From Candidatus Eisenbergiella pullistercoris (GTDB lineage: Bacteria; Bacillota; Clostridia; Lachnospirales; Lachnospiraceae): 43,319 nt of DNA. The stretch lies in the NCBI GenBank assembly GCA_019115665.1, contig DXDD01000163.1, positions 1 through 43,319 on the forward strand. Reading direction: 5' to 3'. Within the stretch, counting starts at the first letter, position 1; the number at the start of each line of letters is the position of its first letter. A model generated the notes under the pieces. That model made no database searches. It was not told the DNA's origin and was given only the letters and a program-made list of their open reading frames with translations. A program made the position numbers and the translations under genes. Shown one piece after another: positions 15,089 through 22,711 of the stretch.

Positions 15089-16588
15089 TTACTTCGTTGC
15101 GGTTTCCTGCTTTACATAGGTGAGAGGGATCTTTACCGTGAAGCAGGTGCCCTCGCCTTCTACGCTGCTGACCCGGATGGATCCCCTGTGCAGAAGGACG
15201 GCGTTTCTTGCGATCGCAAGGCCCAGCCCCGTCCCGCCGATCTGCCTGGAATGGGATTTGTCCACCCGGTAAAACCGTTCAAAAATATGATCGTAATCGG
15301 CCTCAGGGATACCGATGCCGGAATCGGAGATCTCCACCGTAAAGGACTGATGGTCCGCGTCCAGAAGCACCTTCACCCAGCCGTGTTCCTTGTTGTATTT
15401 GATGGCGTTTTCCACCAGATTGGTGAAAACCTGCGTGATCTTTACCTCGTCCACCTCCGCTGTGACGGGCCGGATGCTCTCGAAGACCACTTCGATGTCC
15501 CTTGTCCTTGCAATGGGACGCAGACGCTTGAGCACCAGCTCGATCAGCTCGTTGATATCCACGGTCTCGATGGAAAGCCGGGCTGCGGTCTTATCCATTT
15601 TCACCAGAGAAAGCAGGTCGTTGATGATCTTGTTTTCCCGGTCGATCTCCGCAGTGATGTCCTGCATGAATTCCTGGTACAGCTCGATGGGCGCGCCCTC
15701 CATCTGCATCAGGGAATCCGCCAGCACCTTCATGGAGGTAAGCGGCGTTTTCAGCTCGTGGGACACGTTGGCCACAAACTCCTGCCTGGAATCGTCGATC
15801 ACCTTCATCCGGGACAGAAGCTGGTTGAAGGCGTCCACGATCTGTTCCGTTTCCCGGTAATCCTTCACGCTGACGGGCTCGTCCGTAAAGCCGTCCCGGA
15901 TCTCGTTGACGGCCTGGGTGACCCGGTTGAAGGGGCGGATCAGGATGTAGGAAATGCCAACGGCAATGCCGAAGATGAAGATGACCATGACGATCTCGAT
16001 GATCAGGGCGTTGCGGTTCATGATCTCCATGGTGGTGCGGATGCTTTCCGTGGAAACGCTTGCAAGGAGCACGCCCTGCACGGCGGTATCCGCCGTCCGG
16101 GCCGTATCCGCGGAAGCGGCCGCGCTGGATACCGAATCCATGATGGGGATCGTCATCTCGATGTAACCGCCCTTACGTTCATAATTGGTCGTATTCTGGC
16201 CCTTGAAGCAGCGGATCACTTCTTCTGAAATGATGGTTTTCCCCTCGCTGATCCCGTAGGTATCCTTTACCACATGGAAGCTGTTGTTGATGATGAGCAC
16301 GCGCCCGTCGTAAAGAGTGGATATCTGCTCCAGCTCCGCGTTGATCGCGGCGTTGGAGGTATCCTGCAGATAATTGTTCGCCAGAAGATGGTTCGCTATG
16401 ATCGAAAACTGCGCCTGCGTGTCGGAAATGCGCAGGGAAACCGCCCGTTCCTCATAGCTCTGAAGAATGCCGATGCGCATCACGAAGCTGGGAATAACGC
16501 CCATCGCCAGCATCAGCAGAAACATGTAGATTTTTACGCTCCTGAGAGCGGGAAATTTGCCAAGAAGCGTCTTCAGCCTTAAAAGCAT
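15089..16588 (-). CDS. Sensor histidine kinase, WalK/PhoR-like
   Basis: Membrane sensor kinase of 499 aa. TM1 is at about residues 18-40 (MFLLMLAMGVIPSFVM), an extracellular sensing domain of about 150 residues follows, TM2 is IIEIVMVIFIFGIAVGISYIL, and then come HAMP (NRVTQAVNEIRDGFTDEPV), HisKA with the phosphoacceptor in VSHELKTPLTSMK (about residue 276), and HATPase_c (NLVENAIKYNKEHGWV, DSGIGIPE, GTGLGLAIARNAV). No PAS domain is evident, unlike WalK of Bacillus. The ORF track start at 16774 adds 62 residues overlapping the response regulator gene; the ATG at 16588 places TM1 at the N-terminus. It is co-transcribed with the regulator upstream and the GerMN lipoprotein downstream. Confidence 0.93.
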   Translation of the reverse strand: MLLRLKTLLGKFPALRSVKIYMFLLMLAMGVIPSFVMRIGILQSYEERAVSLRISDTQAQFSIIANHLLANNYLQDTSNAAINAELEQISTLYDGRVLIINNSFHVVKDTYGISEGKTIISEEVIRCFKGQNTTNYERKGGYIEMTIPIMDSVSSAAASADTARTADTAVQGVLLASVSTESIRTTMEIMNRNALIIEIVMVIFIFGIAVGISYILIRPFNRVTQAVNEIRDGFTDEPVSVKDYRETEQIVDAFNQLLSRMKVIDDSRQEFVANVSHELKTPLTSMKVLADSLMQMEGAPIELYQEFMQDITAEIDRENKIINDLLSLVKMDKTAARLSIETVDINELIELVLKRLRPIARTRDIEVVFESIRPVTAEVDEVKITQVFTNLVENAIKYNKEHGWVKVLLDADHQSFTVEISDSGIGIPEADYDHIFERFYRVDKSHSRQIGGTGLGLAIARNAVLLHRGSIRVSSVEGEGTCFTVKIPLTYVKQETATK

Positions 16589-16670
16589 GTTTTTTTTCCA
16601 ATCTGAAGCGTTTTCACGCCCTCCGGTTTCCGCGCGGCAGGTCCCGGCGGACGCCGCGCGGAAAAATGAA

Positions 16671-17360
16671 TCAGTTCCTGAAAAAGTAACCGACCCCCCA
16701 TTTGGTATGCACGTATTTCGGTTCGCTCGGATTGCTTTCGATCTTTTCCCGGAGTCTGCGGATGTGCACGTCAACGGTGCGCACGTCGCCCGGATAATCG
16801 GTTCCCCATACCAGCTTCAGGAGATTCTCCCGGCTGTAGACCTTGTTGGGATTCAGCGCGAGAAGCTCAAGCAGATCGAACTCCCTGGCGGTCAGGTTCA
16901 CCTCCCTGCCGGAGATGGAAACCCGCCTGCTGTCGCAGTCCAGCTTCAGCTCCCCGCTCACCACCGTTTTCGGCGCGGCGGCAGCCTTCTCCCTGCCGGA
17001 TGTCCGGCGCATGATCGCCTTGATCCTTGCCTTTACCTCCAGAATGTTGAAGGGCTTCGTAATATAATCATCGGCGCCGTATTCCAGCCCCATGATCTTA
17101 TCCATGTCGTTGTCCTTCGCCGTCAGCATGATGATCGGCACGTTGGAAAATTCCCGGATCTGCTGGCAGACCTCAAGGCCGGTCAGCTTCGGCAGCATGA
17201 TATCCAGAAGAATGATGTCAAAATCCGTTTTTTTCGCCGCCTCCAGAGCTTCCTCCCCGTCGTAGGCGCAGGTGACCTCCATGTCGTCCTGCTCCAGGCT
17301 GAAACGGATGCCCTTTACGATCAGCTTTTCATCGTCCACAACCAGAACCTTTTTCGCCAT
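16671..17360 (-). CDS. Response regulator, OmpR/WalR family
   Basis: Two-domain transcription factor of 229 aa. The receiver domain (1-~120) has VVDDEKLIVKG, the phospho-acceptor Asp in IILLDIMLP, the Thr/Lys switch residues in IIMLTAKDND and DDYITKPFN. The winged-helix domain (~132-229) has LTAREFDLLELLALNPNKVYSRENLL and VDVHIRRLREKIE. The closest well-known family is WalR/YycF, but without a search the essential cell-wall regulon cannot be assumed. GGAGAGAATGGAAA precedes the ATG. It sits 35 nt after comEA and 82 nt before the kinase gene. Confidence 0.95.
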   Translation of the reverse strand: MAKKVLVVDDEKLIVKGIRFSLEQDDMEVTCAYDGEEALEAAKKTDFDIILLDIMLPKLTGLEVCQQIREFSNVPIIMLTAKDNDMDKIMGLEYGADDYITKPFNILEVKARIKAIMRRTSGREKAAAAPKTVVSGELKLDCDSRRVSISGREVNLTAREFDLLELLALNPNKVYSRENLLKLVWGTDYPGDVRTVDVHIRRLREKIESNPSEPKYVHTKWGVGYFFRN

Positions 17361-17395
17361 TTTCCATTCTCTCCCCGCCGCCCCCGGGCGGCCGT

Positions 17396-18190
17396 CTATA
17401 CGGTGATCCTGTCCTTCAGCTTCGCGAAGCTGCCTTCCTTGATCCCGCTCACGTTCATAATATCCTCAATCGACTGAAAACCGCCCTGCTCATCGCGGTA
17501 AGCCACGATGGCCTCCGCCCTGGTCTGCCCGATCCCGGGCAGGGTCATCAGCTCCTCCAGGGTGGCGGTGTTGATATTCACAAGGCCGTTTCCAGCCTCT
17601 TCGCTTCCTGCCGCAGAGCCCGCTCCGGAAATGCCGGAGGAAAAAATACCGGACGAAGCCGTCTGCCGGGAAAGTCCTTCTGCTTCCTCCAGCGTGGGCA
17701 CCACGATCTGCAGCCCGTCGGATAAAAGCGCCGCCTGATTGAGCAGGCTTTCCGCCGCGTCCTCCGAAAGCCCTCCGGCGGCCTCCACCGCGTCGCAGAC
17801 CCGGCTCCCTTCCGGAAAGGTGTAGACGCCGGGACGGTTCACCGCTCCGCAGATATGCACCATCCATACGGCGGGCTCCGTCTCCGATTCCTCCGCTCCG
17901 GACTGTCCGCCCGCCGCAATGCTTCCGGACGCCGCCGCGCTGTCTGCCTGCGCTGCCGGGGCGGTCGTCTGTGCCGTGTCTGACGGTTCTGCGTCTGTCC
18001 GGAGATTTCCTGCCGTCTGCGCGCCGCCCGCTGCCTCCGCTTCGCCGTTTACCGGCGCAGGTTCCGATGTTTCCGCTTCGCCGTTTACCGGCGCAAGCTC
18101 CACGATCTCATCGCGGCCGCAGCCGCCGAATAATAAAAGAAATACCAGTACCAAGACCGGTACCGGAATTTTTCTGCAACCATATGACAT
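17396..18190 (-). CDS. comEA: ComEA family helix-hairpin-helix DNA-binding lipoprotein
   Basis: DNA receptor-type protein of 264 aa. The N-terminus VLVLVFLLLFGGC is a lipoprotein signal with lipobox FGGC, whereas Bacillus ComEA uses a transmembrane anchor. A Ser/Ala/Glu-rich linker follows that holds an imperfect duplication (two copies of PVNGEAE). Next is an SLBB domain (VHICGAVNRPGVYTFPEG, VCDAVEAAGGLSEDA) and a C-terminal HhH pair (GLVNINTATLEELMTLPGIG, FQSIEDIMNVSGIKEGSFAKL). The ORF track start at 18412 is upstream of the promoter region; the ATG at 18190 follows AAGGAGTAAAA. It is the first gene of the operon comEA, regulator, kinase, GerMN lipoprotein, comEC, and is divergent from the sigma factor gene. 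Confidence 0.93.
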   Translation of the reverse strand: MSYGCRKIPVPVLVLVFLLLFGGCGRDEIVELAPVNGEAETSEPAPVNGEAEAAGGAQTAGNLRTDAEPSDTAQTTAPAAQADSAAASGSIAAGGQSGAEESETEPAVWMVHICGAVNRPGVYTFPEGSRVCDAVEAAGGLSEDAAESLLNQAALLSDGLQIVVPTLEEAEGLSRQTASSGIFSSGISGAGSAAGSEEAGNGLVNINTATLEELMTLPGIGQTRAEAIVAYRDEQGGFQSIEDIMNVSGIKEGSFAKLKDRITV

Positions 18191-18267
18191 TTTTACTCCT
18201 TTCCGCACGCCGTGCGAAAAGGCCCCCGTATGCCGCTGCATTTTCATTGTAATAGAAAAGGAGGGGT

Positions 18268-18296
18268 TTGACAAGATGTTTCTTCCGGTGAAAAAT
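18268..18296 (+). promoter_or_regulatory. Possible promoter of the ECF sigma operon
   Basis: TTGACA followed after 17 bp by AAAAAT. The -35 is perfect and the -10 weak. If this is the promoter, the ATG at 18276 (which also has an upstream AGGAGGGG) cannot be the start of the sigma factor. Confidence 0.3.
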
Positions 18297-18443
18297 AGAG
18301 AAAAAAAGAATGAACCATCCGCGCCCCAGGCGCCTCTTATAGACAGGTGCACCGAAAGAGACGGCCGAAAGAGCCGCCTGTCAGAGAGACGGCAGGTACG
18401 GCCGCATATCATATGCCGCGGATGCGGCGGGAGGAGAAAACCC

Positions 18444-19019
18444 TTGAGCGAAATGGAACTGGTAAGACAGCTGCAGGCGGGAAGCCGGACGGCTTTTGAT
18501 CAGATTTACGAAAGATATCACGTGCAGGCCTTCCGTACGGCGGTCTTTCTGACGGGAAGCCGGGCGGACGCGGAGGACGTGGTGCAGGAGACCTTCGTGC
18601 AGGTCTGGCTGCACGCGGGGAAGCTGAAGGAGCCGGCCGGCTTTAAGAGCTGGTTCTACCGGATCCTGACCCGGCTGGCGTGGAAATGCGGCAGGGAAGG
18701 CAGGCGCGAGATCCCGGACGAAGAGATCGCCGCGCGCGCGGACCGGGAGCAGGAGGGCGACGGCCTCTCATCTTTCCTCGGAAAGGAAGAACGGGAACGG
18801 GTCCGCCGGGCCGTGGAAAGCCTGGACGAAAAGCACCGGACCATCGTGGTCCTCTACTATTTTAACGATTTTACCACCCCGGAGATCGCCAGGATCACGG
18901 GATGCCTGGAGGGAACCGTAAAATCCAGGCTCCACACGGCAAGAAAAAGGCTGGAACGATACCTGGCAAAGGAAGAAGCCGGCGGGAAGCTCCTTTGCGC
19001 GGTATCGCATGCAAAGTGA
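18444..19019 (+). CDS. ECF-type RNA polymerase sigma factor
   Basis: Sigma-70 family, group 4. Region 2 spans ELVRQLQAGSRTAFDQIYER through ADAEDVVQETFVQVWL (core binding and -10 recognition); region 4 spans AVESLDEKHRTIVVLYYFND and TPEIARITGCLEGTVKSRLH, the helix-turn-helix for the -35. There is no sigma region 1.1 or 3. The start is debatable. I chose the TTG at 18444 because GGGAGGAG lies 7 nt upstream and it gives a normal ECF length (191 aa). The ATG at 18276 has a fair Shine-Dalgarno site but would add 56 Arg-rich residues not typical of the family. The putative anti-sigma gene follows after 65 nt. Confidence 0.92.
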   Translation: MSEMELVRQLQAGSRTAFDQIYERYHVQAFRTAVFLTGSRADAEDVVQETFVQVWLHAGKLKEPAGFKSWFYRILTRLAWKCGREGRREIPDEEIAARADREQEGDGLSSFLGKEERERVRRAVESLDEKHRTIVVLYYFNDFTTPEIARITGCLEGTVKSRLHTARKRLERYLAKEEAGGKLLCAVSHAK

Positions 19020-19084
19020 AGATTGAAAAATGCGCTCGACTGCGCATGAAGCAGGTTGTCGCAGCATCGGCATGGAGGCAGATC

Positions 19085-19873
19085 ATGGAAAGAAGAACGG
19101 ACGAAAGGATCTCGGAATGGTTCCGCGAAGAGGCGGAGAGGATCAGCGTTCCCGCAGACATGAAAACAGAGATTGACAGACGCATCAGGAATGCGGAAAG
19201 GAGAACGGTTATGAAAAAATTCAGCAGAAAAAAGGCGGTTCTGATCGCGGCGGCAGTGGCTCTGATCGGTTCCGTGACCGCGGCGGCAGGAAGGGTGGCT
19301 TCCATGGAAAGCCATTCCAACCGGAACGATCAGGTGACCGATTACGCGGCCATCGCCGGCGTGGAAGAGAAGGTGGGCTTTGCCTTCCCCTCCCTGGAGG
19401 AATTTTCCAACGGCTTTCGCTTCGCTTACGCGCTTCCCGGAGAAAACAGCGATTACGACGAGGATGGAAACGTGCTTTCCTCCTATCAGTCGGTGGATCT
19501 GACCTATACCGACGGCGCTCAGGAGATCACCTTCCTGATCTACCCCACCCGTCCCTATGAGGAGGCGGCTCCGGAGCCTTCCGCCGTAAAGCCCGTCTGG
19601 ACAGGGGAAAAGGAGGGCGTCAGCCTGACAGTCACCCGGACGGTCTACCGGTTCGTGCCCCCCGATTATGAGCTGACGGAGGAGGACCTTCAGGCGCAGG
19701 AGGACGGCAGCGTGATCTTCTCCTACGGAAGCGCGCAGGTGGAGGAGAACGTGGCCTACAACTGCGAGCTGGAGAAGGACGGCTTAACGTATCTGGCTCT
19801 GGGCTTCGACCTGACCATGGAGCCGGAGGAGCTGGCGGAAATGACCGCGCAGCTTGCAGCCGCCGGGGAATGA
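19085..19873 (+). CDS. Putative membrane-anchored anti-sigma factor
   Basis: The 262-aa protein has a cytoplasmic N-terminal ~48 residues (MERRTDERISEWFREEAERI), a single transmembrane segment (AVLIAAAVALIGSVTAAAG, ~residues 50-68) and an extracytoplasmic domain rich in acidic and aromatic residues (VGFAFPSLEEFSNGFRF, VSLTVTRTVYRFVPPDYELT). No zinc-binding HxxxCxxC motif is visible, so it is not a ZAS-type anti-sigma. The role is inferred from topology and from its position directly after an ECF sigma gene. GGAGG lies 6 nt before the chosen ATG; the ORF track start at 18902 lies within the sigma gene. The last ~11 codons lie within a 29-bp tandem repeat, and the stop codon is in the second unit. 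Confidence 0.75.
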   Translation: MERRTDERISEWFREEAERISVPADMKTEIDRRIRNAERRTVMKKFSRKKAVLIAAAVALIGSVTAAAGRVASMESHSNRNDQVTDYAAIAGVEEKVGFAFPSLEEFSNGFRFAYALPGENSDYDEDGNVLSSYQSVDLTYTDGAQEITFLIYPTRPYEEAAPEPSAVKPVWTGEKEGVSLTVTRTVYRFVPPDYELTEEDLQAQEDGSVIFSYGSAQVEENVAYNCELEKDGLTYLALGFDLTMEPEELAEMTAQLAAAGE

Positions 19874-19956
19874 CCGGGCAGCCTGCAGCCGCCGGAATAT
19901 GGCCGCGCAGCCTGCGGCCATCGGGATATGACCGGGCAGCCTGCGGCCATCGGGGA
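19841..19956 (+). repeat. Four 29-bp tandem repeats spanning the end of the anti-sigma gene
   Basis: Four units of exactly 29 bp begin at 19841, 19870, 19899 and 19928, each starting ATGACCG or ATGGCCG and containing GCAGCYTGCRGCC. Unit 1 is coding and the TGA stop lies in unit 2. Because 29 is not a multiple of 3, adding or losing a unit beside the stop changes little, but the coding copy looks like the seed of the array. Confidence 0.85.
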
Positions 19957-20009
19957 GTAAGCGGATAAAAACGCAGACGGAAGATAAAAGAGAATAGCAA
20001 AAAACAGGG

Positions 20010-20060
20010 AGCCGCAGCGGAACGGATGTGAAAAGCAGACGTTCTGCTGCGGCTTTATTC
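20010..20060 (+). terminator. Terminator of the sigma/anti-sigma operon
   Basis: The arms AGCCGCAGC and GCTGCGGCT (9 bp) extend inward by a further GAACG/CGTTC after one wobble pair. They are followed by TTTATT. Confidence 0.7.
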
Positions 20061-20091
20061 GTGGCTGCTCACAGGAACGGAGGTCTTATTG

Positions 20092-20590
20092 AAGGCGTCC
20101 TGAGGACGCTTCCGGAGGCGCAAGGCTGAGGACGCTTCCGGAGGCGCAAGGCTTTTGAGGGAAGTGTTTTGGGGATGCCGGAAGCTTTTCCGCACCTTTT
20201 CGGGCTTTCGGAACCGGGCTGACATAAGAAAGTCCCCTGCTGCGGGCGATATTGCCAGTCACTACGGGCAGTTAACCGGTTTTCCTGATTTTTTCCGTAG
20301 AAAATTGCCTCTCACTACGGTCAGAAATCCGATTTTCTCGATTCTTACCGTAGAAAATCTCTTCTCACTACGGCCAGAAATCCGGTTTTCCCGATTTTTG
20401 CCGTAGAAAAACCACCAAAAACCCCTCTCACTACGGGCAAAAATGACAGAATTATATTTTCTGCCGTACAAAATCACCAAAATCTACGGTACAAAAGCTG
20501 GAATTCCCTGTTTTGGCCGTAGTGAGATCCCGATTTCTACGGGTTAGAATGCCATTTTTCTGATTTCTGCCGTAGAAGCGGTTCTTTTTC
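20092..20590 (+). repeat. Intergenic repeat element, copy A (53-bp-period array)
   Basis: This non-coding element begins GAAGGCGTCCTGAGGACGC. It includes a 26-bp tandem duplication (20101-20126, 20127-20152; GACGCTTCCGGAGGCGCAAG) and a unique part with GATGCCGGAAG and CTGCTGCGGGC. It then has an array in which CCGTAGAAAA and CTCACTACGG alternate. CCGTAG occurs at 20295, 20348 and 20401, an exact 53-bp period. CCGTAG and CTACGG are complementary, so each unit forms a 6-bp-stem hairpin. The distal units drift in length. The element is homologous, in reverse orientation, to 37041-37541. The 83-codon ORF at 20155-20406 is a read-through of this repeat, not a gene. Confidence 0.85.
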
Positions 20591-20597
20591 ACTGTTC

Positions 20598-20749
20598 CTT
20601 TCCATAGCTACTGTTCAGCCGGGTCTGCGCATTTACTGCGCAGACCGTACGAAAACGTACAGGCAGGAAGCATCCGGCCCATCGCGAAGCGATTGGAATG
20701 GCCGGATGCCGTTACTGTTCTGCCGAAGGCTGAACAGTAACTTTCCATA
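20598..20749 (+). mobile_element. MITE-like hairpin element with 9-bp flanking direct repeats
   Basis: A 134-bp segment (20607-20740) sits between two copies of CTTTCCATA (20598-20606 and 20741-20749). Inside are consecutive perfect hairpins: GGTCTGCGCA/TGCGCAGACC; GTACG-AAAA-CGTAC; GCATCCGGCC/GGCCGGATGC enclosing ATCGC-GAA-GCGAT; and GTTACTGTTCTGCC-GAA-GGCTGAACAGTAAC with one mismatch. A further TACTGTTCAGCC at the left end is the exact complement of the right end, so the ends form terminal inverted repeats. There is no ORF. It looks like a non-autonomous insertion; a structured-RNA role is an alternative. A stray ACTGTTC just outside the left flank leaves the edges slightly uncertain. Confidence 0.6.
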
Positions 20750-20791
20750 TTCCCGTTTCGGCAAATGCATCTCGCCATTTTTTCAAATTGA

Positions 20792-20800
20792 TGGTATAAT
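20792..20800 (+). promoter_or_regulatory. Extended -10 promoter upstream of the methyltransferase remnant
   Basis: TGGTATAAT is a perfect extended -10; no good -35 is seen. Downstream lies a hairpin AAAGAATTGC-GCGG-GCAATTCTTT followed by TAT (20841-20864), possibly an attenuator, then a GC hairpin (GCGGCCC/GGGCCGC) just before the remnant start. This promoter may now serve holA. Confidence 0.5.
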
Positions 20801-20910
20801 ACTATCGCTGTAAAAAATATGATACAGGCATGCTTCCCTGAAAGAATTGCGCGGGCAATTCTTTTATGGTTTTCATGCGGCCCGTCCGGGCCGCGAAAGA
20901 GAAGGAAAAG

Positions 20911-21151
20911 ATGAGAAACGGACAAATCGGTCATGGATGGAAATCTGACCGGAGTCGTGCCTCAGAGGACTATGCGAAGTACCGGGATATCTGTCCGGAA
21001 CGCTTTTTTCAAAAGATCCGGGAACCGGGACGGGGGGCTTTTCAGACATTTATGCTGGTATGGAGCGCATTTTACGGGCGTGGATATTCCTGAAAACCGG
21101 ATCGAACAGGCACGCAGACTGACGGAGGAAGCGGAAGGGAACGGCGCATGA
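20911..21151 (+). pseudogene. Remnant of a class I SAM-dependent methyltransferase
   Basis: The ATG at 20911 opens MRNGQIGHGWKSDRSRASED and AKYRDICPERFFQKIREPG, the recognisable start of a clostridial methyltransferase family. The frame then loses the SAM-binding LDLGTGTG motif. A second frame resumes with GAHFTGVDIPENRIEQARRLTEEA, the segment that normally follows that motif, and stops at 21151 overlapping the holA start. So about 25-30 codons have been deleted with a frameshift, and everything after the second beta-strand is gone. The remainder of the ~250-aa enzyme is absent from the window. GAAGGAAAAG precedes the ATG, so the stub may still be translated and couple into holA. Confidence 0.7.
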
Positions 21152-22155
21152 AGCAGCTTTTGGAGGACATCAAAACAGGACAGTTCCGTCAGGCCTATCT
21201 GCTTTACGGGCAGGAGGCCTATCTGCGGAATCAGTACCGCGACAGGCTGAAGGCGGCCATGGCGCAGGAAGGGGATACCATGAATGTTTCCTCCTTCCAG
21301 GGAAAGGATATCAATCCGGCCCAGATCATCGACCTGGCGGAGACCATGCCTTTTTTCGCGGAGCGCAGAGTCATCCTCATTCAGGACAGCGGCTGGTTCA
21401 AAAAGGGCGGGGACGCGCTGGCGGACTATCTGAAGGCCCCGTCGCCCACCGCCTTCTTTCTTTTCAACGAAGCCGAGACGGACAAAAGGAGCCGCCTGTT
21501 CAAAGCGGTGAAGGAAGCCGGCTGCGCGGTAGAATTCGGCGAACAGGATGAAACCACGCTGAAGCGCTGGATCCTGGGAAGGGTGAAGAAGGAAAGCAAG
21601 ATGATCTCGCAGGCCGGGCTGGAGCTTTTTCTGCAGAAGACCGGTTCGGACATGGAAAACATTGACAGGGAGCTGGAGAAGCTGTTCTGTTATACTCTGA
21701 AAAAGGACGTGATCACGGAGGCGGACATTGAGGCGGTCTGCACGCAGCAGCTGAGCGGGAAGATCTTTGACATGATCGAGGCCGTCGCGGGAGGAAGGCA
21801 GAAGGAGGCGCTGGAGCTGTATTACGATCTGCTCGCGCTGAAGGAGCCGCCCATGCGGATCCTCTTCCTGATCGGAAGACAGTTCAGCCTGCTGGTGCAG
21901 GTGAAGGAGCTTCGCGCCAAAGGGTATGACAACCGGCGGATCGGCGAGAAAACGGGGCTGCGCGGTTTTATCGCCGGAAAATATGTGAACCAGGCTTCCC
22001 GGTTTGAGATGAGCAGCCTGAAGGAAGCGCTGGCGGACTGCGTGAAAACGGACGAAGCGGTAAAGAACGGCCGACTGAACGACAGGCTGGGCGTGGAAAT
22101 GCTCATCATCCGCTGCAGTGGCATTTCAGGCAGAGAAACGAACAGAAGACCGTGA
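21148..22155 (+). CDS. holA: DNA polymerase III subunit delta
   Basis: This clamp-loader subunit opens the beta clamp during replication. The 335-aa protein has the HolA opening QLLEDIKTGQFRQAYLLYGQEAYLRNQYRDRL, FFAERRVILIQDSGWFKKGGDAL, and the middle block SKMISQAGLELFLQKTGSDMENIDRELEKLFCYT, followed by a C-terminal helical collar (GKIFDMIEAVAGGRQKEALELY, LIGRQFSLLVQVKEL). Length is normal. The ATG overlaps the stop of the methyltransferase remnant by ATGA. yqeY follows after 57 nt. Confidence 0.95.
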   Translation: MKQLLEDIKTGQFRQAYLLYGQEAYLRNQYRDRLKAAMAQEGDTMNVSSFQGKDINPAQIIDLAETMPFFAERRVILIQDSGWFKKGGDALADYLKAPSPTAFFLFNEAETDKRSRLFKAVKEAGCAVEFGEQDETTLKRWILGRVKKESKMISQAGLELFLQKTGSDMENIDRELEKLFCYTLKKDVITEADIEAVCTQQLSGKIFDMIEAVAGGRQKEALELYYDLLALKEPPMRILFLIGRQFSLLVQVKELRAKGYDNRRIGEKTGLRGFIAGKYVNQASRFEMSSLKEALADCVKTDEAVKNGRLNDRLGVEMLIIRCSGISGRETNRRP

Positions 22156-22212
22156 CAGAAAAACCGACAGAAAACAGAGATAAAGAAAAAATAAGAAAGG
22201 ACGAAAACAGCC

Positions 22213-22659
22213 ATGAGCAAAATTGACGAAGTAAGAGCGCAGATGGTCGCCGCCATGAAGAATAAGGACAAGGAGCGCAAGGATACCCTTTCCATGCTGC
22301 TCGCCGCCCTGAAAAACAGAGCCATCGACAAGCGTGAGGATCTGACCGAGGCGGAAGAAAACGAAGTGATCAAAAAGGAGATCAAACAGACCCAGGAAAC
22401 CATGGATCTGGCTCCCGCGGACAGAGAAGATATCAGGGAAGAATGCGCAAAGCGCCTTGCCGTGCTGAAGGAGTTCGCTCCCGCGGAAATGAGCGAAGAG
22501 GAGATCCGCGCCCAGATCAGCGCGGTCCTTTCCGACCTGGGGATCGGCGAGCCCACGGCAAAGGATAAGGGAAAGATCATGAAGGAGCTGATGCCCCGGG
22601 TGAAGGGCCGCGCGGACGGCGCTCTGGTGAACCGCCTTGTGGGAGAAGCGCTGAAATAA
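22213..22659 (+). CDS. GatB/YqeY domain protein
   Basis: This small helical protein of 148 aa is homologous to B. subtilis YqeY and to the C-terminal tail domain of GatB/GatE, which recognises the tRNA outer corner. The standalone protein has no settled function. Family features: SKIDEVRAQMVAAMKNKDKERKDTLSML near the start, LTEAEENEVIKKEIKQTQETMD in the middle, and KGKIMKELMPRVKGRADGALVNRLV at the end. AAAGGACG precedes the ATG. It is likely co-transcribed with holA upstream and the DUF1653 gene downstream. Confidence 0.93.
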   Translation: MSKIDEVRAQMVAAMKNKDKERKDTLSMLLAALKNRAIDKREDLTEAEENEVIKKEIKQTQETMDLAPADREDIREECAKRLAVLKEFAPAEMSEEEIRAQISAVLSDLGIGEPTAKDKGKIMKELMPRVKGRADGALVNRLVGEALK

Positions 22660-22711
22660 GGACCGGGCAAAAAAAACGGCCGGGGCAAAAAGCTCCGGCA
22701 GGGAGGAAAGC

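Noticed and set aside
11595-18190. A functional natural transformation system
   Set aside because: Only ComEA and ComEC are seen; no pilus, comF or comEB genes are in the window, and such genes are common in non-competent clostridia.
18276-18443. 56-residue N-terminal extension of the ECF sigma factor
   Set aside because: The extension is Arg-rich and unlike ECF N-termini, overlaps a TTGACA box, and a good ribosome site precedes the TTG at 18444; kept as an alternative only.
20155-20406. 83-codon plus-strand ORF
   Set aside because: It is a translation of the 53-bp-period repeat element (with RRKLPLTTVRNP-like read-through), has no ribosome site, and the same sequence recurs inverted at 37 kb.
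20260-20570. Possible CRISPR array (regular spacing of CTCACTACGG and CCGTAG)
   Set aside because: The segments between motifs are similar to one another rather than unique spacers, each unit is palindromic, the array exists twice in inverted form, and no cas gene is present.
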